64,000 bases of DNA from Acorus gramineus (lineage: Eukaryota; Streptophyta; Magnoliopsida; Acorales; Acoraceae). Positions within the stretch are counted from its first letter, which is position 1. The number at the start of each line of letters is the position of its first letter. Both the position numbers and the translations under genes were made by a program. Of the stretch, positions 45,848 to 57,153 are shown one piece after another. A model generated the notes under the pieces. The model searched no databases and was not told the DNA's origin. It saw only the letters and a program-made list of their open reading frames with translations. Location of the stretch: the NCBI GenBank assembly GCA_030737835.1, contig CM060852.1, forward strand, positions 6,811,813 through 6,875,812. The letters are read 5' to 3'.

Positions 45848-48800
45848 TGTTATATATGTGTCACTTTTAACCTGTTGGTAACCGTTAGAGCGTCCTGGCA
45901 GTTTTTAAAATTTTTAGGGTTTTTCGATCGGAACCGCATAATTTCAGACTGTTAGCTATCGTCTGAGCTAGAGGACTCCGATTGGAAATCTGACTGCATA
46001 TTTGGTGTCCTGGTGCCATTTCTGACCTCCCACGAAAATTTCATTGAATTCCGGCATCGTTTGCAAAAATTTTCCAGTTCCGGGGCGTATCCGGGTTTTT
46101 AAGTCGCGCTCTACTTAAAAGAAATCAAAAATCACCTCGTCACTATTCATTGTCTCTCCCGTCGAGATTTCTCTCTCCCCTCCTCCGTTTTTCTTCCGTT
46201 CAAGCCCCCTAGACCCCTCGAAATCGAAAACCCAAAGCACGGGAAGTGTAGATCGGGTCCCGATCTACACACCGGTGTCTTCAAATCCGAATTCCGACGA
46301 CTTTAGCCTCCCCGACCTCCCCTCTCTCTCCTCTGTTTTGGCCCATATTGGTGGTGGAGCTAGATCGGGGCGTGAGAAGGCTTTTGGGAAGGGTTTCGGC
46401 GCGTGGAGAGCGTCCGGACTTCGCTCCCTCCCCTCGGTAAGCCTTCTTTCCCTCCTTTTTCTTGCTTAGATGAATGGTAGGGAGGGGTTTTTGTGTTTGG
46501 GGGTGGTCGGAGGCTGTGGGGGTCGTCGGAGGGCGGTCGGGGGTGGTTGGAAGGTGGTTTGGGTGGTCTCGGGCAGTGGTGGTGGCGCTCGGGCTGCGGC
46601 AGGTCGTCCGGGCCAAGCAGCAGCAGCAGCAGCAGCCCCGGGCGGCGCCAGGTCGGGTGCGCGCGGGCAGGCGCGCGTGCGTGCGCGGGCGCGCGGCGTG
46701 CGCGCGAGGGCGCGCGGGCCTGGTGCAGGGCGCCGGTGCTGGGCGAGCAGAGGCGGGTGCTGGGCGGCTGGCGCGCGTGGAGCAGGTCGCGCGGGCGCGC
46801 GAGGTGGCTGAGGCAGCGGAGGCGTGCGTGCGCGAGGTGGCTGAGGCAGCGGAGGCCGCGGCGAGGCCGTGGCGGTGCGCGGAGGCCGCGGCGAGTGCGT
46901 GGTGGTGCGCGGAGGGCGCGGAGAGGCCGCGGTGGTGCGCGCGAAGCGCGGCGAGGTGCGCGAGGCGTGCGAGGTCCGTGCGAGGTGCGCGCGAGGTGCG
47001 GCGAGGTGGCGGAGGTGCGCGCGGGGTGCGCGCGAGGCGGGGCACTGCGTGCGGGGGCGCGCGGGGTGCTCGCGGACCGGCGCGAGGCGTGCGGGGCCCG
47101 CGGTGGCGCGTCCGGGCGGTGGCCGACCGTGCGGGTGGTTGCCGGGGGCCGTGCGGGTGGTTGCCGAGGCCGCGGGTAGTTGTTGGGGAAGTGTTGGATG
47201 TTTGGTTGTGTGTGTTATGTATTTAATGATAATTGTGGATTAATACTTACCAAATAATACCTGTCTTGCAGATCTCGACAGACGGTCGCGCGTCGACCCA
47301 GATACTGGTGAGTGGGACAATCCAACCCAGTCGAGAGGTGTTATACGCACTTGGGCGTATACCGACCTCTCCTGGGGCGTCTTGGATGAATATTAACCTG
47401 CAATAATATGTATCCATGATTGTATAATTTATGTGTAGAATGCATGCTTCCCTAGTCTTTGCATGTTAGGGACTTGCCCCTTAGGATATGCATATGAGCC
47501 TTGCAGCATGTCCCCTGTTTACATGCTAGGAAACCCGGCCTATGCATGTGTCCTACTAGTTTTATTTATTAAATTAAATACTAGTATCTGTTGAATTGCA
47601 TGTTATAGTGATTATTTTAGGGGAGGGGCCTTGCGAGGACAGCGGTGAGACCCGGGTTAGGGTACACCGTGTTCCTTGTTTGGTTGTCGGAGCGTCCTAT
47701 AACGGGAACTCACGCTGCCCTCCCGAGTTGCTTTCCCCCAAGAATATTTCACTATGATATAACCTTATGCATGTTCCCCGCATCGTAGTTATGCGCCCTG
47801 GTGGGTTCTGAGGAATTCAGAACGTTAGAGTTGTATGTTTGGTATGATTATTAGCATGAGTAGTGAATATTATAGGGGAGGGACCTTGCGAGGACAGCGG
47901 TGAGACCCGTGTTAGGGTACTCCGTGTTCCTTGTTTGGTTGTCGGGGTACCCTGTATCGGGAACTCACGCCGCCCTCCCGAGTTTCTTTCCCCCAGTGGT
48001 ATTCCAACACTGCTTTTGATTGTACTATTTCCCCGCATCTTGGATATGCGCCCTGGAGGAACTCTGAAGAGTTCATGACATTTGAGTTGGAGAGATGTGT
48101 TGTCGGCGGATCCGAGTGGATCATATGCGATGGATAGGCTGTTCTGTTGCCCTGCGTTGGATCCTTTAGAGACTACCTCGGCGTTAGACAGGTTGTCCCG
48201 TGCAGGGGCTCCCACTAGTAGGCGCCTCCTGGTTTGATGAAGGACTGTGCTGAACATGGGAGTGGCCAAACAACCGCGGAGTGAGGAGAGACTATCGGTG
48301 GACCAAGGGTGACCAACAGCCTAGTCAGTCCCAAAATCCTATGTCACCCGTGGTAGGGTGAGGGTGAGGGTGTAGTGGGTTGTCGATGAGCGACCCACTG
48401 GTTTTGTTTATGAATGTTTATCAGTCCCAAAATCCTATGTCACCTTTGGAAAGGTGAGGGTGAGGGTGTAGTGGGTAGGCGATAAGCGACCCGCTGGTCT
48501 TGTTTATTGATGATAGTTAGTCCCAAAATCCTGAGTCCCCTGTTGAGGGGTAAGGGTGAGGGTATGATCTGGATTGGATAAATGGTTATGTTGTTCCTGC
48601 CCCTTTGAGGCGGGATGAATGGCTGGATTAATATGTTGTGGTCAATATTGTCTGTGATGCATGGGTTGTGCCATTCACTGAGCGTGTGGCTCACCCCTCG
48701 CATATGTTTTTCCCCAGTTGCCACTGAGCTGGAGCTGGAGCCGGAGCAGCAGTTGGAGCTTTCCGAGGGATTTCTTCAGTAGCGGAGCAGCGCTACGTCC

Positions 48801-49121
48801 GCGAGTACCAGAGGCTATCAGCATCCCTTTCCTTGGCTGTATGTATTGTATTTTCGTGCTGAGCACGTGTTGTATATGTTCAGTTATATATTTGTGTATA
48901 TTGGCTCTCACAGGACGTATGATTGTGTATCGAGTCTGTAGAATGTTTATTCACAGATTCAGTCTTTTGCTTCCGCATTAGGTGTATATATCATGTCAGC
49001 TTCTTGTCGTTGTGTGTCATTCTGTTTATTGTGTATGATATATATTGTTGACCTCCTGTGTAGTTCTGATATTATATATACACTTGCCGCGTCCCGGGGA
49101 CGGCCGCCCTGGGGCGTGACA
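45848..49121 (+). repeat. 5' LTR of the gypsy-type element (3274 bp)
   Basis: Parts in order: an AT-rich start; a leader-like stretch with a 25-bp palindrome (46246-46270); a CpG-rich core of imperfect repeats (about 46610-47180) with a (CAG)n run at 46616-46635; a 254-bp direct duplication (from 47620 and 47874); a module ending in gagggtgagggtg repeats (48150-48560); and the GTGACA end. Long open frames on both strands of the GC-rich core are composition artefacts. Confidence 0.93.
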
Positions 49122-49126
49122 AAAGT

Positions 49127-49138
49127 TGGTATCAGAGC
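49127..49138 (+). promoter_or_regulatory. Primer-binding site (tRNA-iMet)
   Basis: TGGTATCAGAGC, the standard plant methionine-initiator primer site, five bases inside the 5' LTR. Confidence 0.95.
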
Positions 49139-49240
49139 CTGGTCCTGTCAGAGCCAATAGTCTTCCTTTCGTAGAGATGAGTCCTAGGATTTCGAGATGA
49201 GTATTCTGATCCTAGTGTCTGGTTTTCTTAGGGTGCTGAT

Positions 49241-50779
49241 ATGCCTCCTCGCAGAGGACGGCGCGGACGAGGTCCCTCTCGGTCTTTGGAGGTTTCCGGA
49301 CCTACCAGAGACGAGGATGCTACCGGAGAGCCCTTGACGCAGGAGCCTCCTGCTTGGGAGCGTGCTTTCGCTCGGTTGGCTGATTTGGTGGAGACACAGA
49401 CGAGGATGCTGGCAGAGCAGGCTAGAGAGATTCAGGAGCTGAGGGCGACTCGCGAGGCAGTTCCGCAGGTCCCCTTAGTAGCAGATCCGCCTGTGGTACC
49501 CGATGTACCCCCAGTTCCTGTGGCAGTTCCGGCAGTAGGAGTTGAGGATCCCCTGCAGAGGGAGGAGGAGCTAGAGGCGGCAGCGCGAGTGCGGCAGAGC
49601 GGCCTCAACGCCTTTCTGAAGCTCCATCCTCCCGAGTTTCATGGGCAGTCGGCAGATCCTCTTGCGCCAGAGCGTTGGTTGAGGGAGGTGGATGTGATCT
49701 TCGCGGCTATGCTTTGCACCGATCGCCAGCGAGTCGCCTTGGCCACCTTCATGCTGAAGGGTGATGCCGCCGAGTGGTGGGCTACCCGAGTGGTGGACAT
49801 TCCAGAGGGAGTGGAGCAGCTTTCTTGGGCGGGATTCCGGAGGTACTTCTTGGATGAGTACTTTCCGTTCTCGACGCGACAGCTAGTGGAGCGGGAGTTC
49901 GAGCAGCTGACTCAGGGCACCATGTCCGTCGCTGACTACTCTGCGCGCTTCACGAGTCTGTCCAGATTTGCTCCAGCCTTGGTGACGGATGAGGTCACGA
50001 GGTGCCGGCGATTCGAGCTGGGTCTCAGCAGCGCTATCCGGGTGCATGTCACTGCCCACGCTTTCACGAGGTACTCCGACGTAGTGTCTCGGGCGAAGAC
50101 CGTCGAGAGAGACCTCGGGATTCAAGTGCGGGCTCCGACCCCTTCTTCAGATCAGGGTCCTTCCGGGAGTCGGGACCAGGGGCAGCGCAAGAGGAAGAGG
50201 CCCCGCTTCGAGCAGTCAGCGGCTGCCTCTCCTCCAGCAGATGCGGTGCCAGTATGGGATCCGGCGCCCATTGCAGCAGTGCCCATCCAGTCCTGGCAGC
50301 CGGAGAAGCGGCGCTGTTTTCATTGTCAGCGCATCGGGCATATCAGATACAATTGCCCAGATGCTGACCGACCCCGAGTGCCACCTCAGCAGCCGCCGTT
50401 CTTGCAGCAGCAGCTTCCGCGCCAGCAGCAGCAGCAGCAGCCTCAGCGCCAGCAGCAGCCAGTGCAGCCGGCGAGGCGTGCTCCTGTTCCTCAGCCGCGG
50501 TTGGTGCAGGGCAGAGTTGCAGCGCTTACGGCCGAGGAGGCGCAGCCTTCGGGTGTCATGGTTCGAGGTATCATCTTGTGTTCCCAGCTTTCTAGTATAA
50601 GGATAGTTGTGTGTGTAATTGGTGGTTATTATGCAAGTGTGTGGGGTATCTGGATGAGTGAGTGTCAAGAGCGGTTGGTTGGGTTAAGGAAGCCGGGTTT
50701 TAGCTGTCCTGGCAGTGAGTTCCCATCAGTAGGTACCGCCGATGCAATCGGAGGAGTACTGAATTTGGGAGTATGCTAG
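49241..50779 (+). CDS. gag: Gag polyprotein of the gypsy-type element
   Basis: An open frame of 512 codons. The N terminus MPPRRGRRGRGPSR is typical of chromovirus Gag. The retrotransposon Gag domain lies at about 120-270, with FLKLHPPEFHGQ, WLREVDVIF, LKGDAAEWW and FRRYFLDEYFP. A CCHC zinc knuckle is at C359-x2-C362-x4-H367-x4-C372, followed by a Gln/Pro-rich linker. At about residues 427-440 the sequence VAALTAEEAQ enters what would normally be the Gag-protease junction, but the protease active-site DSGA stretch is missing and the remaining 70 codons are unrelated. So gag itself is intact and the tail is deletion-derived. It would assemble particles that could be used in trans. Confidence 0.92.
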   Translation: MPPRRGRRGRGPSRSLEVSGPTRDEDATGEPLTQEPPAWERAFARLADLVETQTRMLAEQAREIQELRATREAVPQVPLVADPPVVPDVPPVPVAVPAVGVEDPLQREEELEAAARVRQSGLNAFLKLHPPEFHGQSADPLAPERWLREVDVIFAAMLCTDRQRVALATFMLKGDAAEWWATRVVDIPEGVEQLSWAGFRRYFLDEYFPFSTRQLVEREFEQLTQGTMSVADYSARFTSLSRFAPALVTDEVTRCRRFELGLSSAIRVHVTAHAFTRYSDVVSRAKTVERDLGIQVRAPTPSSDQGPSGSRDQGQRKRKRPRFEQSAAASPPADAVPVWDPAPIAAVPIQSWQPEKRRCFHCQRIGHIRYNCPDADRPRVPPQQPPFLQQQLPRQQQQQQPQRQQQPVQPARRAPVPQPRLVQGRVAALTAEEAQPSGVMVRGIILCSQLSSIRIVVCVIGGYYASVWGIWMSECQERLVGLRKPGFSCPGSEFPSVGTADAIGGVLNLGVC

Positions 50780-50829
50780 GTAGGGGCTACTCGGTAAGAG
50801 GTTATTGAATGGTGTCGCGAGCGTGGAAT

Positions 50830-51400
50830 CGCTCTCCCCTTAGTTGGATCCGCGTAGTACAGCCCCGGCGTTAGACAGGCTCCCGGTCAGAGGACCAGGC
50901 GAGCTACGGAGCGGGGAGAGGCTACCGGTGGACCAGGGGTAGAGAGCAGTCTAAGTCTCTCCCAAAGTCCCAAAATGTCTCCTTTCGGGAGTGAGGGTGT
51001 GGATGAGGCGAAGACGGGTCGCTCGTGACCAAATGGTTTATTCGACCATTCCCGATGATGTTGGGTTCGGTCCTGTAATGGATGATGACGCGAGTATGGT
51101 GTCGTTCTCCCCTTCGTTGGACCCGAGTAGGGACTCCTCAGCGTTAGAGAGGCCTTCCTGACAGAGGGCTCCCCTCAGTAGGCACCTCCTGATTTGGTTT
51201 CGGACGGTGCTGAATTGTGGGAGCGGACCAGGCGGCCTACGGTGTGGAGGAGAGGCTACCGGTGGACCAGGGGTAGAGAACAGTCTAAGTCTCTCCCAAA
51301 GTCCCAATATGTCTCCTGATGGGAGTGAGGGTGTGGATGAGACAAAGACGCGTCGCCTCGTGACTCGGTCGTGGTTCGACCGTTCCCATAGAGGTTGGGT
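50830..51400 (+). repeat. Two interior copies of an LTR module
   Basis: Copies at about 50830-51050 and 51100-51400 share cagcgttagagagg/cggcgttagacagg, ctaccggtggaccaggggta and tctcccaaagtcccaa with each other, and correspond to the LTR module at 48150-48410 (cggcgttagacagg, ctatcggtggaccaagggt, cagtcccaaaatcctatg). The first copy lacks about 60 bp present in the second. Confidence 0.8.
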
Positions 51401-51516
51401 CCGGTCTTGAGATGGATGCTGAAGGATATCGGTGGATGATTATCTAGATGTAGATGATCCGGTGAGGTTGGTAATGTTCTTTAAGAATGATGTCTTCTTC
51501 CAGTGTTCCTTTCTGG

Positions 51517-51650
51517 ATTAAGGGGCCTTGTGAGGTCGGCGTTGAAACCCGGACTAGGATACTTCGTGTTCCTTGTTTGGTTGTCGGGGTATCCTATATC
51601 GGGATTTCATGCTGCTTTCCCGAGGTTCTTTTCCCAGTCAAGGGATACCA
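51517..51650 (+). repeat. Interior copy of the second LTR module
   Basis: aggggccttgtgagg, then cgtgttccttgtttggttgt and cggggtatcctatatcggga, matches the LTR units at 47620 and 47874 at about 85-90 percent by eye. The interior of the element thus contains both module types of its LTR. Confidence 0.8.
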
Positions 51651-51749
51651 GAAGCATCAGCTGATGGATCAAGTGCGAGTTTTGGGTAGAGGTTAAGGCC
51701 TTTTGGGCTGAGTGGTTTCTGGGAAAGGATATCTGTGGACCCGGGTAAG

Positions 51750-52222
51750 ACGCTTGCTATGTCGAATTGGCGTAGACCGTCGAGCCCCGCATGGATTCGG
51801 AGCTTCCGGAGTTTGGGGGTTATTGCAGGAAGCTTGACGAGGATTCTCGAAGATAGCTGTTCCTTTTACCCGCCTTACTCGGAGGGATATCCGGTTCGAG
51901 TGGTCCCCTTCTTGCGAGGAGAGCTTCCTGGAGTTACTCGGAGGCTCACCTCAGCGCCAATTCTTACCTCTCCGTCTTGGAGTGGTGGGTTCGCAGTGGG
52001 TAAGGGTGTGTCCGCGATCCTGCTCACGTCATCCCGTTCGAGCCGCTCGTCTCTGAGCCGGACAGTCATTCGTGGAGCAGTAGATTGTGATCATGGACCG
52101 CCGCGTGAGGAGGCTCTGCACGAAGACCGTCCAGTTGGTCGAGGTGCGATGGCAGCACCGTTCCGGTGTTAAGGACACTTGGGAGCTCATGGAGGCCAGG
52201 TTCGACGCGTATCCGCATTTTT
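51750..52222 (+). pseudogene. Collapsed pol: reverse-transcriptase end fused to chromodomain end
   Basis: Across frameshifts, WRRPSS...IRSFRSLG...LTRI, then RRLTSAPILTSPSWSGGF, matches the thumb/connection region of gypsy reverse transcriptase (usually IRSFLGL, RRLTSAPVL, DASxxGLG). After about 60 bases it jumps to IMDRRVRRLCTKTVQLVEVR and DTWELMEARFDAYPHF, the chromodomain tail at the C terminus of integrase. RNase H and nearly all of integrase are gone. The deletion leaves no enzyme. Confidence 0.75.
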
Positions 52223-52266
52223 CCCCTCCTAGATGTTTTTGGCGAATTTTGGGGACAAAATTTCCT

Positions 52267-52279
52267 AAGGGGGGAATAA
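52267..52279 (+). promoter_or_regulatory. Polypurine tract
   Basis: AAGGGGGGAATAA immediately before the 3' LTR, the expected plus-strand priming site. Confidence 0.92.
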
Positions 52280-55200
52280 TGTTATATATGTGTCACTTTT
52301 AACCTGTTGGTAACCGTTAGAGCGTCCTGGCAGTTTTAAAATTTTTAGGGTTTTTCGATCGGAACCGCATAATTTCAGACTGTTAGCTATCGTCTGAGCT
52401 AGAGGACTCCGATTGGAAATCTGACTGCATATTTGGTGTCCTGGTGCCATTTCTGACCTCCCACGAAAATTTCATTGAATTCCGGCATCGTTTGCAAAAA
52501 TTTCCCAGTTCCGGGGCGTATCCGGGTTTTTAAGTCGCGCTCTACTTAAAAGAAATCGAAAATCACCTCGTCACTATTCATCGTCTCTCCCGTCGAGATT
52601 TCTCTCTCCCCTCCTCCGTTTTTCTTCCGTTCAAGCCCCCTAGACCCCTCGAAATCGAAAACCCAAAGCACGGGAAGTGTAGATCGGGTCCCGATCTACA
52701 CACCGGTGTCTTCAAATCCGAATTCCGACGACTTTAGCCTCCCCGACCTCCCCTCTCTCTCCTCTGTTTTGGCCCATTTTGGTGGTGGAGCTAGATCGGG
52801 GCGTGAGAAGGCTTTTGGGAAGGGTTTCGGCGCGTGGAGAGCGTCCGGACTTCGCTCCCTCCCCTCGGTAAGCCTTCTTTCCCTCCTTTTTCTTGCTTAG
52901 ATGAATGGTAGGGAGGGGTTTTTGTGTTTGGGGGTGGTCGGAGGCTGTGGGGGTCGCCGGAGGGCGGTCGGGGGTGGTTGGAAGGTGGTTTGGGTGGTCT
53001 CGGGCAGTGGTGGTGGCGCTCGGGCTGCGGCAGGTCGTCCGGGCCAAGCAGCAGCAGCAGCAGCAGCCCCGGGCGGCGCCAGGTCGGGTGCGCGCGGGCA
53101 GGCGCGCGTGCGTGCGCGGGCGCGCGGCGTGCGCGCGAGGGCGCGCGGGCCTGGTGCAGGGCGCCGGTGCTGGGCGAGCAGAGGCGGGTGCTGGGCGGCT
53201 GGCGCGCGTGGAGCAGGTCGCGCGGGCGCGCGAGGTGGCTGAGGCAGCGGAGGCGTGCGTGCGCGAGGTGGCTGAGGCAGCGGAGGCGTGCGTGCGCGAG
53301 GTGGCCGAGGCCGTGGCGTGCGCGGAGGCCGCGGCGAGTGCGTGGTGGTGCGCGGAGGGCGCGGAGAGGCCGCGGTGGTGCGCGCGAAGCGCGGCGAGGT
53401 GCGCGAGGCGTGCGAGGTCCGTGCGAGGTGCGCGCGAGGTGCGGCGAGGTGGCGGAGGTGCGCGCGGGGTGCGCGCGAGGCGGGGCACTGCGTGCGGGGG
53501 CGCGCGGGGTGCTCGCGGACCGGCGCGAGGCGTGCGGGGCCCGCGGTGGCGCGTCCGGGCGGTGGCCGACCGTGCGGGTGGTTGCCGGGGGCCGTGCGGG
53601 TGGTTGCCGAGGCCGCGGGTAGTTGTTGGGGAAGTGTTGGATGTTTGGTTGTGTGTGTTATGTATTTAATGATAATTGTGGATTAATACTTACCAAATAA
53701 TACCTGTCTTGCAGATCTCGACAGACGGTCGCGCGTCGACCCAGATACTGGTGAGTGGGACAATCCAACCCAGTCGAGAGGTGTTATACGCACTTGGGCG
53801 TATACCGACCTCTCCTGGGGCGTCTTGGATGAATATTAACCTGCAATAATATGTATCCATGATTGTATAATTTATGTGTAGAATGCATGCTTCCCTAGTC
53901 TTTGCATGTTAGGGACTTGCCCCTTAGGATATGCATATGAGCCTTGCAGCATGTCCCCTGTTTACATGCTAGGAAACCCGGCCTATGCATGTGTCCTACT
54001 AGTTTTATTTATTAAATTAAATACTAGTATCTGTTGAATTGCATGTTATAGTGATTATTTTAGGGGAGGGGCCTTGCGAGGACAGCGGTGAGACCCGGGT
54101 TAGGGTACACCGTGTTCCTTGTTTGGTTGTCGGAGCGTCCTATAACGGGAACTCACGCTGCCCTCCCGAGTTGCTTTCCCCCAAGAATATTTCACTATGA
54201 TATAACCTTATGCATGTTCCCCGCATCGTAGTTATGCGCCCTGGTGGGTTCTGAGGAATTCAGAACGTTAGAGTTGTATGTTTGGTATGATTATTAGCAT
54301 GAGTAGTGAATATTATAGGGGAGGGACCTTGCGAGGACAGCGGTGAGACCCGTGTTAGGGTACTCCGTGTTCCTTGTTTGGTTGTCGGGGTACCCTGTAT
54401 CGGGAACTCACGCCGCCCTCCCGAGTTTCTTTCCCCCAGTGGTATTCCAACACTGCTTTTGATTGTACTATTTCCCCGCATCTTGGATATGCGCCCTGGA
54501 GGAACTCTGAAGAGTTCATGACATTTGAGTTGGAGAGATGTGTTGTCGGCGGATCCGAGTGGATCATATGCGATGGATAGGCTGTTCTGTTGCCCTGCGT
54601 TGGATCCTTTAGAGACTACCTCGGCGTTAGACAGGTTGTCCCGTGCAGGGGCTCCCACTAGTAGGCGCCTCCTGGTTTGATGAAGGACTGTGCTGAACAT
54701 GGGAGTGGCCAAACAACCGCGGAGTGAGGAGAGACTATCGGTGGACCAAGGGTGACCAACAGCCTAGTCAGTCCCAAAATCCTATGTCACCCGTGGTAGG
54801 GTGAGGGTGAGGGTGTAGTGGGTTGTCGATGAGCGACCCACTGGTTTTGTTTATGAATGTTTATCAGTCCCAAAATCCTATGTCACCTTTGGAAAGGTGA
54901 GGGTGAGGGTGTAGTGGGTAGGCGATAAGCGACCCGCTGGTCTTGTTTATTGATGATAGTTAGTCCCAAAATCCTGAGTCCCCTGTTGAGGGGTAAGGGT
55001 GAGGGTATGATCTGGATTGGATAAATGGTTATGTTGTTCCTGCCCCTTTGAGGCGGGATGAATGGCTGGATTAATATGTTGTGGTCAATATTGTCTGTGA
55101 TGCATGGGTTGTGCCATTCACTGAGCGTGTGGCTCACCCCTCGCATATGTTTTTCCCCAGTTGCCACTGAGCTGGAGCTGGAGCCGGAGCAGCAGTTGGA

Positions 55201-55567
55201 GCTTTCCGAGGGATTTCTTCAGTAGCGGAGCAGCGCTACGTCCGCGAGTACCAGAGGCTATCAGCATCCCTTTCCTTGGCTGTATGTATTGTATTTTCGT
55301 GCTGAGCACGTTTGTATATGTTCAGTTATATATTTGTGTATATTGGCTCTCACAGGACGTATGATTGTGTATCGAGTCTGTAGAATGTTTATTCACAGAT
55401 TCAGTCTTTTGCTTCCGCATTAGGTGTATATATCATGTCAGCTTCTTGTCGTTGTGTGTCATTCTGTTTATTGTGTATGATATATATTGTTGACCTCCTG
55501 TGTAGGTTTCTGATATGATATATATACATTTGCCGCGTCCCGGGGTTGGCCGCCCTGGGGCGTGACA
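52280..55567 (+). repeat. 3' LTR of the gypsy-type element (3288 bp)
   Basis: Near-identical to the 5' LTR. The main differences are a net 12-bp gain in the GC-rich repeat (53288-53330), which shifts a ggctgaggcagcggaggc unit number, and several small changes near the end. The CpG-rich core still carries few C-to-T differences, again pointing to a recent insertion. Confidence 0.93.
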
Positions 55568-55572
55568 ATGCT

Positions 55573-55960
55573 GATGCTGACTCCTTTTCACGACGATCCG
55601 AAACGAGCTCCTTCTTCTAGTCATCCTCCCCCTTCTTTGTCCTTCAAACACCTGAAACTCACACCAGTGTGGTGCCGGCTAACGCCCCTCCAACGCTGAA
55701 GTTAGTAAATTCATTTATGAGAAGAAGAAGAACTTAGAATTCTTCAGTGCAAGTAGGGAAGAGAGAGTGCATACCTTGAGGGGGAGGAGAAGTCCCCTTT
55801 TTATACTAGAGAAGGGGTGTGCCGAGCTTAAATATTTTAGACGGAAAATAAAAGAGAATGATGAAAAGATTCGATTGATTTTTAATATTTTTGGAAACAA
55901 ATCAATTTTGAAATTAAATGACAACAATCGACAGGGACGGAAGATGAAAACAAATCCCAA
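55573..55960 (-). mobile_element. Older LTR remnant, right piece (target of the gypsy-type insertion)
   Basis: On the minus strand GTATAAAAAGGGGAC (55792-55806) is a strong TATA box, followed by CT-rich leader (ctctctcttccctacttgca) and then ctaacttcagcgttggagg and ggcaccacactggtgtga, strings typical of the R/U5 part of plant gypsy LTRs. It continues across the insertion into 45768-45847. Confidence 0.5.
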
Positions 55961-57145
55961 AAAATGAGGGATTTGAACATTAACACGTGTGACTTTAAAA
56001 GGAGGTACTTTTGTATTTTGCTATTTTATTTTTTTATCAAAGTCAATCAGACATCCAATGATAATTTGACACCGATTAAGGCATGTGAGTGAGGCCTATG
56101 AATTAAGGCCTGTGTAGCAAAACTAAAAAAAAACCCTCAAATTACTACTGTCACCCTTTCAAACTATAGTAACCCAGTCCACCAGTAACCCCATCAATCC
56201 ACTAGTTGAGCCTATCGGTCCACTAGTTAATAGTTTATTTTTCATTAATGTAAGTTGTTCTATTTGAAAAAAAAATAAAAATTATGTTTTTTATAAATAT
56301 ATGATAAGAGAAGATTTTTTAAATTTTTTATAGAATTTATTTTTTTAAATGACTTCATAATGGAGCCATAGATCTCATATACAATTGTTGGGATTCTTAT
56401 AATCAAGTGATCAAAACTTAATTTTTGAAAAACATTGTTTTTATAGTTTCTCAATTACTCAGGTTGGGGTATAAAAATGAATCTAATTAAACATGAAAAA
56501 GTGTTTGGTCCGCATTTTAGAATTTGAAGCTTTTCATAGGTAAAATCCGCCAAACGCTGATCTAAGATGGGCGTGTAAGTGAACTAAAAAGTGACAGTTA
56601 TGAGAGCTTGGTGTCCAAAAGTTACAAACTTAGCTTATAAGTTCCTGATGTAGGATTGCATGATGATTTTCGATGTACATATGAGCATATCATGTGACTC
56701 GAATTTTTCGTGCGGTATTATCTCCCATCTACTCCAAGTCTACTAATGCTGTTGAGAAAGAAGCAGTAAACTCAATTTCATATAGTTTAAACTCACTTTC
56801 ATACACAATATGACAGAAATATATGCACTCACATACATAGAAATCCATAAGGCAAAACACACAAAAATACAGTGAGATAGACAGGGCGACACATAATCCA
56901 AGCATACAAGACCACCCTACGAAGGGTGTGAGAGACAGGACCTAGAAGGTCCAGAACAACCTTTGTAGAACAAAGTCCACAACAGCCCAGCCCAACAGGG
57001 CTTGTAACAACACAACAACATAGTTTGGTCAATCTTGCTGAATGCAAGAATTGAACCCAGGCGAGGCAGAGCGACAGTGTCCCTTTCCATTCGGCTGAAG
57101 CCGGTTGGGACACTTGCTCTTCAATTTTATGGTTTGGAACGAACT
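55961..57145. other. AT-rich intergenic DNA
   Basis: No gene recognised. The patch at 57035-57120 contains caagaattgaacccaggc, whose reverse complement is B-box-like (GGGTTCAATTC), so a SINE-type remnant on the minus strand is possible but not shown. Confidence 0.4.
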
Positions 57146-57153
57146 CTGGTGAG

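Larger units (their letters stand above)
45848..55567 (+). mobile_element. Complete non-autonomous Ty3/gypsy chromovirus-type element (9.7 kb)
   Basis: Exact 5-bp target duplication ATGCT at 45843-45847 and 55568-55572. Two LTRs of 3274 and 3288 bp begin TGTTATATATG and end GGGGCGTGACA. A primer site for tRNA-iMet follows the left LTR and a purine tract precedes the right one. The 3.16-kb interior keeps an intact gag but only scraps of reverse transcriptase and the chromodomain end of integrase, so mobility would need pol supplied by a relative. Very long LTRs plus a chromodomain trace point to the Tekay/Del lineage (inference). The LTRs differ at only about one to two dozen places by eye, so insertion is recent. 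Confidence 0.93.

Noticed and set aside
46281..47045. 254-codon minus-strand frame and three overlapping plus-strand frames of 113-250 codons in the GC-rich LTR core (and the same in the 3' LTR)
   Set aside because: Composition is almost only Ala/Arg/Gly/Pro, several frames are open at once because GC-rich DNA has few stops, and the unit number differs between LTRs. No protein family resembles them.
47817..48269. 150-codon minus-strand frame in the LTR, repeated at 54260-54712
   Set aside because: It overlaps the tandem LTR modules, has other frames open opposite it, and has no family features; it recurs only because the LTR does.
56829..57113. 94-codon minus-strand frame overlapping a GGGTTCAATTC B-box-like string
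   Set aside because: Cys/Leu-rich frame without family similarity; SINE ends could not be defined.
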